A DNA stretch of 64,000 bases, from positions 496,001 to 560,000 of the forward strand of contig CP053155.1 of the NCBI GenBank assembly GCA_014607495.2, written 5' to 3'. Positions 42,071 to 54,999 of the stretch are shown here, piece by piece. Origin of the DNA: Carposina sasakii. Taxonomy: Eukaryota; Arthropoda; Insecta; Lepidoptera; Carposinidae. The notes under the pieces were generated by a model. It worked only from the letters and a program-made list of their open reading frames with translations. It did not search any database and had not been told where the DNA came from. Position 1 is the first letter of the stretch, and each line of letters begins with the position of its first letter. The translations under genes and the position numbers were made by a program.

Positions 42071-42780
42071 GGCGCTCTCTGTAGTCGCCTTTTAGTCACC
42101 GTTTGGCAAAATGGCCGGTGTTTGCAGATGACATGCCTCGTGTCGCGTTGCAACATTACGTTTTTGTGCTGAACAATCCTATTCTGGTTATTGGATCCCA
42201 TTCGGATGTGCTGTGGATAGTGGAGTGTGATTATTTTGAAGCTCTTATTATTTATTGCACTTAAATAAAAATATTCGTACATCTTGCACACGAAGAAGAA
42301 GATAATGTATTTCTTTGAGAAAACCAGTCAAGAGAAACAAAGTAAAATACCGTACTTGTCAAGTTTACCCAAATACCCAACAGAACAATCCAAAGTAGGT
42401 TGGGAATATTTTGTCAAATTATAATTCTCTGTGGGTATTTTGATTTGGTTCTAACTATTTCAATTTGATAAAGAGCAGATCAAAAAATCGTTCTAAGATT
42501 ATTCCCATCACTTCGGATATTTTTTTGTTTTTTTAATGCAAGTCTTGTTAAGGTTACTTCAAGGCCATTTATGTATAATATTGGATTGGGATTTAAGTTA
42601 TATAAAAGAATAAAGAAACTGCTGTTAGCCATTTTAGGCTCACAGAACATCGTCAAAAAATCAGTTTAAACGTGAACTTTGATCCTCGGCTTTGTTGCCA
42701 AAGAGTATCGAAAATATGAAAGGCCTAAGGTTATGAAGAATTCAGTGTCTGATAGCAAAACTGGGGTGGAAAATTTATAT
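42071..42780. other. Intergenic DNA, nothing recognised
   Basis: No domain or repeat seen. Confidence 0.4.
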
Positions 42781-43149
42781 ACAGGGTGTTTTTTCGTTGC
42801 CACCCTTAACGAATGGTACGTACTCTATACATCAAATAAAGTAAGTTTATGCCAAAAAAATGCTGGGAAATGATATAATTTTTTTTAAAATGTTTATTTA
42901 CTTGATCGGGCGAAATTTATAGTGTCCAGTGTTTATGCTAGTTTTTTCATAGACAGATATTAATTATTTCTCATGAAAAAATCTTGCTACACGCGTCAAT
43001 GTGCATTTATGCAGAAAAACGCAGTCTATTTACTCAACTTTGGACCCTAATATCTTGGAAACCAGAAACTTCCCAGGTATGCTTCCATGGAGAAAAATGA
43101 CCGTGATTAGTAGTTTTCGGGAACGATGACGTCCAAAAATCATCCTGTA
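42781..43149 (+). mobile_element. MITE family A, full reference copy
   Basis: 369 bp from acagggtgttttttcgttgc to 'tccaaaaatcatcctgt'. The inverted termini are short. Copies are at 18229/26089 (split), 29875, 30500 and 52004. Confidence 0.85.
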
Positions 43150-43470
43150 TTTCCATGTCACTTTTAATATACTTTGTGAGTTTACAATTCGATCTTGTTC
43201 GCGTTAACGTAAAGCTGCCAACTAATCACCAACCACCAATTTCCCATAACTTGACAACGGATCGAGAGATTTTAATGAAATTTCTGTGTTTTTAGGGAAG
43301 GTTTACATCATTTATTTTTTATTTACGAGTACAGCAACTGAAGCTGCTGATGACCATTATTTATGTAATAATAGAATAACATTACTATAATTTATGTTTG
43401 TTCACGATTTATGGCAGTCACAGAACGCTTAGCCTAGATAACGTTCCTATAATTATGTAACATTATATCT

Positions 43471-43735
43471 TGGCCGCGTGGTGCCGGCAGAGTAGAATTT
43501 GTACCACCCCATGTCTGCTCGTGGGTATCGTACGAGGCGATTAAGGGATTCCGGGAGGTGGGCAGCAGCGCCTCCCGTGTTGACAACATAGTCCAAAATA
43601 CAAACCGCGTCACCAACCCGCCTGCCCAGCGTGGTGACTATGGGCAAATACCCCCCGTGGCAGTCTTGTGGCGTGCCCTGGGGGAAGCCTACGTCCAGCA
43701 GTGGACTGCAATAGGCTGATGATGAGGATGATGAT
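43471..43735 (+). repeat. GATGAT-family repeat, longest copy
   Basis: From 'ggccgcgtggtgccggcaga' through 'gattccgggaggtgggcagc' to 'gatgatgaggatgatgat'. Two minus-strand frames here are artefacts of the repeat. Confidence 0.85.
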
Positions 43736-44460
43736 ATCTCGTTAAAATCGATAGAGCTAAGTCGTTGAAACGGTTATTCGTTAGTCTTCATTACCGCGCG
43801 TTCGTCAAGTCACGTGATCTAACCGCTATTGGGTGGAGTGTTACAACAACATACGTCAAAGCGAAACGATACTCGTATGTTACATAGAACTAAGAACCCT
43901 CGAATGGTCAAATCCATTGTACTGTTTCTCTTAAATCCCTTGCTTGTTATCCTGTTACATTGTATTCATTAACAACCGACAAGCGTTACCACTTCAGGGA
44001 AAGAATACACGCGTTCTTAACTCGACGGATTACCATCTTTGCATAAAGATGGGGTAAATTTAATTTTATTGACTATTTTATTTTTATTATTTTATTATTC
44101 GCTGCTATTGAGATATTATAAATTCGCTCATATTAATTGATTATTGCTGACAAGTGATTGGTTTTATTTTTAATGGTTGACCATTCGTTTTATTTTATTT
44201 TAAAAAATTCAATTCAAGTTACCTGAATATACCGCATATAATAATAAGTGATCGATGCTGGTGTATTTTATACATGAACTCGGTGTAAAATAAATTCTGT
44301 TAAATCACGTTATATGCATACCTAGAATGATTTATTTCGTTTTGTGATTCTGTTAAAATGATAAATTATATAGATATAAATATGCTGATCGTGGCTGTAA
44401 GATCTCATTCCTGATCTTGTAGCTACAGGAAGTACATGTAGTTCTGGCTACCATGTCTAT
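43736..44460. other. Intergenic DNA, nothing recognised
   Basis: AT-rich from 44040. No open frame or repeat of note. Confidence 0.4.
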
Positions 44461-44825
44461 ACAGGGTGTAAAAAGATAACTTTTTTCTTTTAATACCTCG
44501 TATTCTTTGTAACACCACGATCATTTTTTTCTATGGCAGCACTCCTGGGAAACTACGGGTTTTCAAGATATTGAGGTCCAAAGTTATATGAATATCAGCA
44601 TTTTTTGAAAATAAATCCATCTGGAAACAGTTAATAAACATTTTTTTTAAGACACCATATTAATATTTAAAAATGTTAGTTTTATAGGTACATTTGTCAA
44701 TCGAATACATTGCTTGCAATAAAAAAAAATCGTTTCCCAGGGTTGGTTCCATAGAAAAAAATGATCGTTACGTTACAAAGATTACGAGGTATTAAAATAA
44801 CAACGTTGTCTTTTTACACCCTGTA
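44461..44825. mobile_element. MITE family C, copy 1
   Basis: 365 bp, imperfectly palindromic: 'acagggtgtaaaaagataac' and inverted 'gttgtctttttacaccctgt', with 'aatacctcgtattctttgta' against 'acaaagattacgaggtatta'. Confidence 0.85.
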
Positions 44826-45008
44826 TATATACCTACCTATACTCTACCCATAATAAAACGCATTATACGGAATACCTACAAAAATTTCGAAATCTTTTCA
44901 TTGCAAAAAAAAACGTTTTATATAACATTAGATTGGAAGGGTAACAAGAAGAGACTGCAACCTTACAGTGTATGCAGTATGCACGTCAAATAAATATCCT
45001 CTCACCCC

Positions 45009-45041
45009 CGGGGCGGGGGGAGGGGTTAGCGGGTGAGGGGG
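45009..45041 (+). other. G-quadruplex candidate
   Basis: Five G runs of 3-6 (45010-45013, 45015-45020, 45022-45025, 45031-45033, 45037-45041) are separated by loops of 1-5 bases, preceded by a C run. Confidence 0.7.
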
Positions 45042-45239
45042 TGCAAGTTTACGAGCGCAAAGAAAGGGGTACATAACTCTTTTACCTCGAAACCTCTCTG
45101 GAGGTATTTAGGACCGCATTTTAGTAAGTGGTTGAACTTAGTGATTAGTGGAATTATTATCTAAACATTATTATGGGGATAACATTATTTATTATGTACT
45201 TTAAAAATATGGTATCAGGTTATATTGATAACATACTAA

Positions 45240-45410
45240 CGTCGTCGTAAGAGTCGATATAGGGTTTCCGGGAGGTGGGCAGCAGCACCTCCCATGTCGA
45301 CAACATAGTTCAAAAATCAGACTACGGTCACCTACCCTTATAGCAGTAGGCTTGTGGCGTGCCCTGGGGGAGGCCTACGCCCAGCGGCGGACTGCTTTAG
45401 GCTGGTGTGT
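45240..45410 (+). repeat. GATGAT-family repeat, internally deleted
   Basis: 'gtttccgggaggtgggcagc' to 'cagcggcggactgctttagg', missing part of the middle. Confidence 0.75.
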
Positions 45411-45898
45411 ATAGCGGTCACGTACAAACTATACACAGCAAAACAAGAGACAGCTTTTTAATAGAACTCATAGTTTTTATCTTCTCACCGTAATTTGCCC
45501 ATTTTCTAATGATTACCCTCAACCCCCAGCGCTGAGACATTACATTTTACGAGCTATTGAAACTGGAGGGTTGCCGAGGGGTTGCCCCGCGACCCTCGCG
45601 TGTCACGACCTTTAGGAGGCTTCGAAGGCTGTAGGGTAATGTATACTCGTATCTCGGATGCTTATTGTAAACTTCGTTAAGTAATTGGTTCACAAGTGGT
45701 TTGTCAATATTTTGTTTAGTGAATAAGATTGATTAAATTACCTACAATCCTGCAATAATTATAACAACATAAAACATTGAAAGTAAATTTATAACAATTA
45801 GGGCTGCCCACAATCCTGCTATACTAAGCGTGGCCATGGGATATCATTTGCAATCCTGCAATTCTGAATACTTTTTGGGAAAACAGCCGTGTAAGTAT

Positions 45899-46161
45899 AC
45901 AGGATGTAACAGAAAGGGTATGTTAAGCGAAAAGGTATGTAAATAGCCCATTATTGAGAACCTATTCCCAAAATTTGATACTCAAAATCACATGTTTATT
46001 TTTCAAGATTGTATGAACATTCCTGAGTTGTTTAGGAATTCTCCATACCATCTGGAAAAATAAACATGCGATTTCGACTCTCAAATTTTGTGGGTAGGTT
46101 CCTTTTAGTGAGCTATTTATATAGCTTTTCGCTGAACATACTCTTTCTGTTACACCCTGTA
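45899..46161. mobile_element. MITE family B, copy 3
   Basis: Ends acaggatgtaacagaaaggg and 'ctctttctgttacaccctgt'. Palindromic over its whole length. Confidence 0.85.
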
Positions 46162-46212
46162 TATGTAGGTACGAACTACGTACGTATTATCATAGTTATT
46201 TACGATTATGTT

Positions 46213-46431
46213 TTGATCACACGTACCGAGTAAACGGGCGAGATAGTAAAATGATTCTCGGTCGAGACAGTGAGTAGATCACTCGGCCTAGTAAATAGAA
46301 CAGGGTCCGAGTTACTGTCTTGCCACTCTGGCCGGCTGAGCACTCGGCCGAGCACTCGCCAAAGTGTTCAGACGCACCGAGCACTCGGCCGAGTTCACTA
46401 TCTCGCCCGTTTACTCGGTACACGTGATCAA
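46213..46431. mobile_element. Inverted-repeat element with 35-bp termini
   Basis: ttgatcacacgtaccgagta and the following 'aacgggcgagatagt' recur inverted at 46397-46431 with three mismatches. Two 'cactcggccgag' palindromes lie inside. The frames on both strands (46217-46423, 46270-46539) are by-products. Confidence 0.8.
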
Positions 46432-46856
46432 GGCATTAGTATCTCTACTTCTTGGTGTCTTCTCAAATTCACTTTCTTTATTGCATTTCCTCAGCGTTTG
46501 GGTCATACCATACATAATAATTTTATAACAAAACATTGAAGGTAACGTTGAAGCGACATCGCGTTCAGAGATCTCCAATTACAATCTCATGCCTTTGCGA
46601 CTTAGTGAAGTGTAATAAAAACTTTGGTAATACAAACTCGCACTCTGAACTTCTATTTACGTGTTTTCTTATATAACTAAGGAAATATATTTACTTGCAA
46701 CTGTCTAAATCTTGGAGACTTTGTGTTCTTATCTCAAGTGCCATCTCTTTCGGTTTATGTGAACATGAGCAAGACGGCATGTGTTAAACGGAGATAAGAA
46801 ATTATCCGAGAGTTAGCATTTGATGGAAGTGGGTTTAATGATAATAAGCCCGCAGG

Positions 46857-47110
46857 TCAGCTTGTGGTGAGCTGTTGGGAGGTAGTGTTCCCACGGACCC
46901 GAAGTGCTCCCGGGGGAAGACCCTGTTCCTCATCTCCGGCGCCGGAATGAGGTCTGACGAGGAACAGTTCCCCCACCTCTGCCTTGCCTTCGCCGGCCGG
47001 GCAAAGTGGAGTCGCGAGAGCTATGACAGCTCGAGGGTGGACGTGCCCGTCCGTAAGTGGCGAGTTGGATTCGGTTTACAGTCCAGGGGGCTAGAGTCTC
47101 CACTATAGCC
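46857..47110. other. GC-rich segment with a 77-codon frame
   Basis: The frame 46875-47108 (plus) has no recognised domain. The DNA is more GC-rich than its neighbours and abuts the repeat at 47215-47505, so it may be the rest of that element. Confidence 0.35.
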
Positions 47111-47214
47111 GCTCACCAAATGTTGCACCCTTTGTCACTCTGTGCGTGCGGCCGTTTCAAGGAGCCCATGAAATGAGTCGGCGAGTCACCGCCTGCCACC
47201 AAACGTAATAGCAG

Positions 47215-47505
47215 GCGTCCGTTAGTCTCCTTAAATGCTTACCGGTTACCCAATCCCACCCAACATCCAATTGCCCCATATCCTACTTGAGTTTTCCATC
47301 GCATGACATAACTTTGCACTCCAATAGTCTTACACATGGCGGGGGCCATCACCGGATCTATCATATTGTGCGGTCAGTGAGGGTATGCGCCGTGTATGTA
47401 TACTCGTATCCCATACCATATTAAAGCTCTTTTAAAAGGATCTCTACTTACATCTTGGCTACGGCCTGATGCATGCTTCTTAATGGACTCTGTAGTGCAA
47501 ATTTG
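47215..47505 (-). repeat. Interspersed repeat, second copy of 3840-4140
   Basis: On the minus strand 'actacagagtccattaagaa' then 'ggccgtagccaagatgtaag' align with the 3.9-kb copy, and 'taacggacgcctgctatta' with its right end. Confidence 0.6.
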
Positions 47506-48199
47506 GCTTGAATGAATAGGATACAGTCATCTATATTCTCATAAACTTTCACATATTAACCTAACCTACCTACTACATAGATTAATAATACAGTTTTGCT
47601 CAATATAAAAAAAAATCTTGTTCATTTGAAAGCCAGTTGTAACCTATTGAAAAATTCAAATCCAAAACAATAATATATTTTACCAATTCTACCCCTCTTT
47701 GCCCCTCTACGCTCTAACCACATTTTATGAACCAAAATACATTTCCGGCTACTAAAGAACTCGTGATCAAAAGAAAGTATTATTCGTTACATCGTACAAT
47801 AGGGAACACCATTATTTCACCCCTATTGCGGGGAAACTGGGCCAATTTCAACCCTGTGTGCGGGGAATAGGGGGACAATTGGCTAGGGCGGCCGAATGAC
47901 CCAGTGGCACAGTTTCCGAGATCGATTCGTTCCCGGTAACCCACCTGCATGCGGTAATTACCGCACTGTACGCTTCCAGGGAAAGGTTATAGCAAAAATG
48001 TCGGTTAAATTTCATACAATTATAGCTTTGGGGTGTATGAAGGCGGTTTCTATTTGAAATCATTTATATTTTAGGGGAATATTTCCTGGCTCGTAACGAG
48101 TTGATCTTGGTTACAATTCCAGCGCCAGAACTAGATGTGAGCGAGATATCTTACATTTATGCGAATAACTAGTAGACAAAGTAAGTGCATTTACTTGGC
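47506..48199. other. Intergenic DNA, nothing recognised
   Basis: No supported gene. The frame 47848-48063 (minus) is treated as chance. Confidence 0.4.
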
Positions 48200-48335
48200 G
48201 TATATGGAGCATCTCGGGCGATGAGCTAGCAACTTGACCCCGATCTCTAACATCTGGCTATGCCATACGAGTATAATCTCCCCCGTGATCCTGCAGGGCT
48301 GTCATCCTATTTCCGGAACACAGCCATGTCTCTGG
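48200..48335 (-). repeat. Repeat family E
   Basis: 'gggcgatgagctagcaactt' and 'cgtgatcctgcagggctgtc'. Confidence 0.65.
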
Positions 48336-49364
48336 ATATTTGAATGAAGTCAAAGTGAAAAGTACAAGTTTAAAAATAAATAGTTTCACTCCATTTTCCG
48401 TCCTGTATGTAAATGAATTCATGTTTCACTGGAAACGAAACAATAATTGCATAAATTATAACATCGCGACATTCCCGGGAACGGGGCGCTGTGTGTATTT
48501 TATTCCGGTGAGCATAAAAATATGCTTTCATTCAATTATGCATTTTCGCCATTTTCACAGTAAAATATGTACGAGTAAGTGGAATGCTTTATGATCTATC
48601 TCCTTCAAACAAAATACAGTATCCATACAACAGAATGATATCACTTGGCAGATCGGTTTCGATACAATGCCGCGTCTATATCTACACTATTTAAAAATTA
48701 CAAAACTATTTAAGAATCTCTGTTTTTAGCTTAAACCATGTTCAATTTTTTGTAATAACATTTTTTTTATCGAACCACGTCACAACCACCACATAAACGC
48801 GAGTTCAAATTAATAACTCCCACTAAACGTACCTATAAATATAAATCACTCTGAATCCCAAAATTCACCAGAATTGCAAAATATGAGGGAAAATCTCGAG
48901 CAAAATAAATAGTCGGGGAGCGTAAATTATTCAAACGAAAATGCAAAAGCTACGTTCAGTTTGTGTTCTCAGCTAGACCGGGAGCCGGGCGCGGTAAATG
49001 TGATTTATTTTGTAAAGTTCTTCTTCAACTTTTTAAGTTGTTATTTTACTGACTGGAAACAATTTTATAGGGATGTATAATTTGCTTGTTTGAATGGTCT
49101 TTTTCTCTTTTAAGCTTTTAAACAAACCTTTAAAAGAGTAATTAATGTAAGTATAACTTTAAAAGTAGCTAAATGTGTTTAATTTAGAATGTGCCGTCAG
49201 GTGTTTTATCCATGCGGCTGAACATAATCTAACATCTTATATACGTTAAAATGGCACACATTTTTTTTATAGCAGGGACGAACTTACGAGTATATATAAA
49301 ATCTTTTAAGCTTGTTAAAATTAAAAGAAATTCAAGACTCGCTACTTTTTATCTACTCGGACTT
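48336..49364. other. Intergenic DNA, nothing recognised
   Basis: AT-rich, no known domain in the 84-codon frame at 48340. Confidence 0.4.
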
Positions 49365-49500
49365 TCTCTTAGGCGATAAGCTAGCAACTTATCAATATTC
49401 ATTAACATCTGTCTCCGCTATGCTAAACGTGGCTGTTTGATCTCCTTTACGATCCTGCAGTTCTGGCTACCCCATTTCGGGAACACAGTTGTGTGTATGT
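49365..49500 (-). repeat. Repeat family E
   Basis: 'ttaggcgataagctagcaac' to 'ctaccccatttcgggaacac'. The 121-codon minus frame 49418-49783 runs across this repeat and a Helitron and is rejected. Confidence 0.7.
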
Positions 49501-49666
49501 ACATTATAATGACTATAAGCTCCTGCACTACAGCGCAACACTGACATGACGTCAGCGAGCATTTATCTGACGCAGACACGGATCCGACCAGAGATTCCAC
49601 CCAGGGATATGTTAAACGCAGGTTTAACGCATCCTCACTCAAAACCTCAATATTATACATACAAAT

Positions 49667-49876
49667 TCTATATAAATAATAAAATTGTAACGGATCGATG
49701 TTTGTGCACGCTAATTTGAGAAACGGCTGAACCGATTTCGATGCAGTTTTTAGAAATATATTGTGACAGGTCCCACATAACATATAGGCTACTATTTATC
49801 CCGGGAAAATGTTTATGATAATTTCGACATTTTGTTTCTCTGTAGTCCACGCGGACGAGTCGCGGGCGTCCACTAG
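49667..49876 (+). mobile_element. Helitron-like element 1 of a head-to-tail pair
   Basis: TCTATATAAATAATAAAATT start, 'cgcgggcgtccaCTAG' end followed by T. It is an internally shortened relative of 29216-29550. Confidence 0.75.
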
Positions 49877-49879
49877 TAA

Positions 49880-50245
49880 TCTATACTAATATTATTAAGA
49901 AGTAAACTTTGTGTTTGTATATTTGTTAAATTGTAAGGGGTAATCTCGGGATCTACTGAACCGATTTTAAAAATTCTTTCACCAATAGAAAGCCACATTA
50001 TTGATGAGTGTTATAGGTTCTAAGAATTTCCCGATATTCCCACGGGAAGGCGACCAACGGGAATTCAATATTTTTTACGAAAACCGGGCATATATGTTCA
50101 TTGGGGACAACTAGGAAGGACTAAAAACGGATTTCCAAAGGGACAAACGGGGAATTTCAAATTTTTACGAAAACCGCTGTACCTACATATGAAGTTGTAG
50201 CTATATACTGATATGTACCGAAGCGAAGCGAAGGCGGGCCACTAG
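49880..50245 (+). mobile_element. Helitron-like element 2 of a head-to-tail pair
   Basis: TCTATACTAATATTATTAAG start, 'gaaggcgggccaCTAG' end followed by T, and A before the start (A^T insertion). It begins three bases after the first element ends. The internal sequence differs from the first. Confidence 0.75.
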
Positions 50246-50384
50246 TTAAATATAAGTTTATTTAACTGTCAGTTTACTATGAGTACTTACAACAATGTCA
50301 CGAAAAAAATCAGTTTCTTAGAATTAGTTTAATTGCACATGTTACCCTGTACATATTTGTTAATAATTTCTCTTTACTTGCTGG

Positions 50385-50470
50385 GTTTGCTGGAAGAGAT
50401 CTCTTGTAGAGATAAACTGGCCATTGTACATGCATCTCTTCTTTTATCTTGTATGCTATATTCTTTTGTA
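50385..50470 (+). repeat. LINE 3' tail fragment
   Basis: 'gggtttgctggaagagatct' and 'agagataaactggccattgt' resemble 32120-32190. Confidence 0.5.
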
Positions 50471-50569
50471 CCCATATGTGCAATGAAGAATACAAATAAG
50501 AATATTTTCATGTGTTGCGGTCACTTAAATACGATAGAAAAAAATTAAGCCAATGTAAAAATGAGGTAG

Positions 50570-50650
50570 AGGTAGCAAAAACTGCAGGATCATAAAGGAA
50601 ATCCATCCACACAGGAAATCCAGCTACGTTTAGCATAGCTGACATAGATT
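50570..50650 (+). repeat. Repeat family E fragment
   Basis: 'aactgcaggatcataaagga' and 'agctacgtttagcatagct'. Confidence 0.6.
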
Positions 50651-52003
50651 AAATATAATTAATTCATCAGTGACAAAATTTGCTAGTTTATCGTCCGAGA
50701 AAATATCAGTCGACTAAAACAATATGCACGGAATTAGATGCATCTTGTAAATATTTACTCGTACATGTCTTAAAATAAGGAATTATAAAAAAGACATCAA
50801 TTTCAAACGTTAAATATTCACACACATACACACACTTCACAACACATTGACCTAGTCCCACACTAAGATCCCTTAGGTCTTGTTTCGTTGGTACTGTGGG
50901 TCAAAAAAGGGCAAGATCAAGTAATTTGTATGGCCTAGGTCATTTACCACAACGTCCTCTTAATTTAGAGAGCTATCACACCGTATAGGATCCTAATCAA
51001 TTACTTTTGTTCCCTAACTCAATTTAAAAAATAAGCCGTCTGTATGTACTTTAAATAATTCTGTTTCTAGTATAAAATCCGTGTATTTTCTTTCCTCAGT
51101 CCAGCATTAAGTCGGTAAGTTCAGGAAAGATAAATGCCTCTCTCACCGCATTACAAGCCGCAAACAATCTAGAACCTCTCAAAGACAGCCACGCTGTAAG
51201 GGTGCTTACTTACCTGGACACTGTGGTGGCGTTGCCAAGAATATGTGTGTGGAGATTTTTTATTTAAAGTTATGAAGACTTTAGAGCGGCCTTACCCAAA
51301 GTAGGCGATAACGCCCCCTTATGGGCGCTACAGGCCTAAAAGGGGGGTAATAGAGCCAGAAAAAAATTGGGGATTTGGGAGTTATAGTAGTTTTTAAGTA
51401 GGTGAAAAAATGGGAGCGCTAAAAAATAATTTATTCACAAAGTGGGCAGTAGACAAAATAAGTTTGGGAACCCCTGCTTTAGAGTGATGCTCGTAGTACT
51501 TTGTTTGGTCACATATTAGGTACAGTAGAATCTGTTTCCTATGAGTAAACGGGTTAAACCGATTAATATTGGTAGGACTATACAAGGTTTAAATGTTCAA
51601 CATAAAAACGTAAAATAGCTATTATTGTTATATTTCGATTTAAGATCTTTTAACCAATTAAACAATGAAATAAATAAAATATAGTTGCAACCGATTTTTT
51701 TTTTATTGTTTAACTTTTGGGTTTTTTATTGACATGCATCAAGAAACTTCAAGTTGGTACATTCGGTTTATGTTAAAAAAAAAACTAAACATTCCCAGTA
51801 GTTTACTAAACTGTTCTACCGTAAAACCATTGGGCCTTTTTACGGGTTAGTCCACTCTGATCATATGATCCGATGTGAGTGGAATCATGCTTTCGGGTAC
51901 ATGATAAGTTTCGCCTCAAATCAAACGAATGAAAAGCAGAATCCGATCGCGTGATCACATTCCGCCAAGACGTTGTATATAATAATGTCCACTCTGATCA
52001 CAT
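50651..52003. other. Intergenic DNA, minor repeat pieces only
   Basis: A SINE-end piece inverted at about 50835-50900 (acacattgacctagtcccac, then actaagatcccttaggtctt). Otherwise nothing was recognised. Confidence 0.45.
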
Positions 52004-52343
52004 TCAAGGTGTTTTTTTGTTGCCACCCTTAACGAAGGGTACGTACTTTATACATCAAATAAAGTAAGTTTATGCCAAAAAAATGCTGGGAATCGATGTA
52101 AATATTTTTTTAAATTACTTGATCGAGCGAAATTTATAGTGTCCAATGTTTATGCTAGTTTTTTCATAGACCAATATTAATTATTTCTCGTGAAAAAATC
52201 TTGCTACGCTCATCTATGTGCATTTATAAAGAAAAAAGCAGTGTATTAACTCATTTTTGGACCCTAATATATTGGGAACCAGACACTTCCCAGGTATGCT
52301 TCTGTAGTTTTCGGGAACGTTGACAACCAAAAATCATCCTGTA
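52004..52343 (+). mobile_element. MITE family A, copy
   Basis: 'ccacccttaacgaagggtac' to 'aaccaaaaatcatcctgt', with a mutated left tip. Confidence 0.8.
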
Positions 52344-53291
52344 GAAAATAAGTAAGATTATTTTATCTAGTCCCAAACAAAAACATACACCTACTTTGTC
52401 TAGTTATTAATAGCCATTTGAATTTGACATTTAAATGTTCTCATCAAGTTCACTGTGCATTGTCCATGTAGACCATTACACGGTGGTGACCTCACCAGTG
52501 CCCCAATGAGGGAGCAGCATCAGATTCAATTACGAGAAAAAGTGCACCAGCGCCCCTGGCCGAGTCTCCATGCATTTTGAATGAGTACAGTCGCCCGCTG
52601 TTGTGTGTGTGTCGGGTCTGTTTGTCAGCGTTTTGGGATGCTGTACGTGTGAGATTGTCTACTGGAAGATTTTGGAGATGCTTTTGGAGAACATTTACTA
52701 TAATATATAGGTAGATAATAGCCATCTTCTATTATCCCTGAAAAACATGGGTAAATTACATACCTTTTTTCACAAGTTTGATTCTTAATTCCCACAAGGT
52801 GAGCCTACCGCCGCCGTATGTTTAATTTTTCTAACCTTATAGTCAGAAACAATATCTGATAGTCTGCTTGAAGTATAGATAAAAGCAATTTAATTAAAAT
52901 TGTATAAGTAAATAAATAATATACCACACGTGAATTAATAGCTTTACCTAAAAAAGCTGTTACTTATTTTCAAAATCGTTTAATGCTGGTTTTGAGTACA
53001 TTAAAGTTATATTACAAGCCGTACTAAAATCGTGCATAGTAAACAGGAAATGAAGTGAACTATAAAAGCTGCTGCGGAAATTGAAGACATCGACAGCGAT
53101 TTTGTATTTTGTCAACTAGTTTATTTATTGTTATTAATTTAATTGTATTTATTAAATCATAATTAAAGTTATATCTTGGTTTAGTTTGTAATAAAAAGAT
53201 AATGTTGAAAAACAAGATATGATTGATGGAGGTCGAGAAGTAACTTCTATTACCTACACCCATCTAGTTTCTATCACATTTCTTGTTCTGA
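52344..53291. other. Intergenic DNA, nothing recognised
   Basis: No gene supported; frames at 52492 and 53060 (minus) are short and lack domains. Confidence 0.4.
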
Positions 53292-53359
53292 TGCGAGGCT
53301 TCACTAGAATACATCAGCTGCATCTTCATCCGTGCATGTCGTAAGAGCTAGTCGACTAT
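53292..53359 (-). repeat. Repeat family E, left piece
   Basis: 'gatgcgaggcttcactagaa' to 'gtaagagctagtcgac', interrupted by a MITE; it resumes at 53714 with 'acattatctcagtcgataaa'. Confidence 0.65.
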
Positions 53360-53713
53360 ACTGGGTGTAAAAAGACAACTTTGTTCTTTTAATACCTCGT
53401 ATTCTTTGTAACATCACGATCATTATTTTCTATGGAAGCACCCCTGGGAAACTACGGGTTTCCAAGATATTGAGGTCCAAAGTTACATGAATATCAGCAT
53501 TTTTTAAAATAAATCCATCTGGAGACAATAAACAAACATTTTTTTAAAGACACCATATTAATATTTAAAAATGTTAGTTTTGTAGGTACATTTGTCAATT
53601 TTTCAAAAAAAATTTTTTCGTTTCCCAGTGTTAGTTCCATAGAAAAAAATGATCGTTACGTTACAAAGAATACGAGGTATTAAAATAACAACGTTGTCTT
53701 TTCACATCTTGTA
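53360..53713. mobile_element. MITE family C, copy 2 (inside family E)
   Basis: It is like 44461-44825 with ends 'actgggtgtaaaaagacaac' and 'gttgtcttttcacatcttgt'. Confidence 0.85.
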
Positions 53714-53830
53714 TACATTATCTCAGTCGATAAATAAGCAACTTGTCTCTGGTCGTTTACTTCTGTACCCGTTCTGCTGAGTACGGCTGCGGATACTCCT
53801 TTATAATTCTGTAGTTCTGCCTGTAAATAT

Positions 53831-54999
53831 GTTTGTATGTTTTCTATCACACACGCCGTCTCTTTCTGCTGGATATTAGCGTAAAAAGCTAAATAACATA
53901 TCTACTGATTCTCTGATAAAATAACTCTAGGATAACTCACAGTGGAACACCACTTTCTTTGTGATTTAATTCTCGCATTGAAACCCAAAGCTAGTTTTAA
54001 AACGCGTACTAATAAAAGGACAAGCTCCAAGATCAGCACACATTATTCCAGCATGTATAAAACATGTCCTGCCAACTAGCTTCGCGTCTCCTGGACATGT
54101 AGACAGGTGCAGCGCTAAGGGGATCTGGTTCGAAGATTTATGGGGCTGGTGCAGTGTGGAGTACACCAGGAGCGGTGGTATGTGGCAGTACGCCATATTA
54201 TACGCTAGGTATTGTGGGATGGGGTTATTGATAACTTCAAATAAAAACATCCCTCCAAAAACATTTGCATGTAAAATGTAGCCAAGGCGAGAGCGAGACC
54301 ACGTAGCGCGCACTGTCAAAAAGTTATCAGATGTCATGTAAAGCCAAGCTTATAATAACTCTATCAAACTAACACCTTTGCCAAAATATGTGGATGGCCG
54401 TTTCGCAGCCATATATGGGCATATATTTGTTTTCTCTTACACAATTTTCAGACGTAAAGTTTCGAAGCCTACTCATTTCTCTCTTTTGTCATGTGGCCTA
54501 TTTAATCATTTGCTGGCATATAAACCTGACAATATTATGCCTTCTAAACTTCGTACGCGGCTCAACGCAATATATATTTGCCCTTTAGTAAAATTTTACT
54601 TTAATAAGCTCGAGTTTTGGGAGGAAGTCGGTTTTTCGTTTTTGTATGAAATATACTTAGCCGCTGCTCCTCTTTTATTTCTTCTCCGTGGGTTCTATTC
54701 TCAAAGTACAGAAATTTTCTAGTAATTAATAGAAGAAGAAAATAAGCAAAAGTAGACACTGAATTTTAGTAAAAGGGTCACGTTTTTACCCTTTGAGTGC
54801 AGAACCCTACACCTATTTTTTGAGTGTATTTGCATATTTACTTGTAAGCACCTTAAGTTAAAGTTGGAATTACGTTAATTTACGTTCCAATAGAGAGAAG
54901 TCTCCTGGAAAATGAACTAGCCTTGCTCATCTTTTGAGCTAAGTTATAAGGCTTTTATTTAGATTAAAAATATACCAATTACTACAAAGTTCTTCTTCT
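53831..54999. other. Intergenic DNA with two unassigned frames
   Basis: Frames of 123 codons (53966-54337 minus) and 114 codons (54378-54722 plus) carry no domain I recognise. A conserved exon is not excluded, but nothing supports one. Confidence 0.35.

Noticed and set aside
53966..54722. Opposed frames of 123 and 114 codons
   Set aside because: No domain, no homologous pattern recalled and no supporting splice signals.
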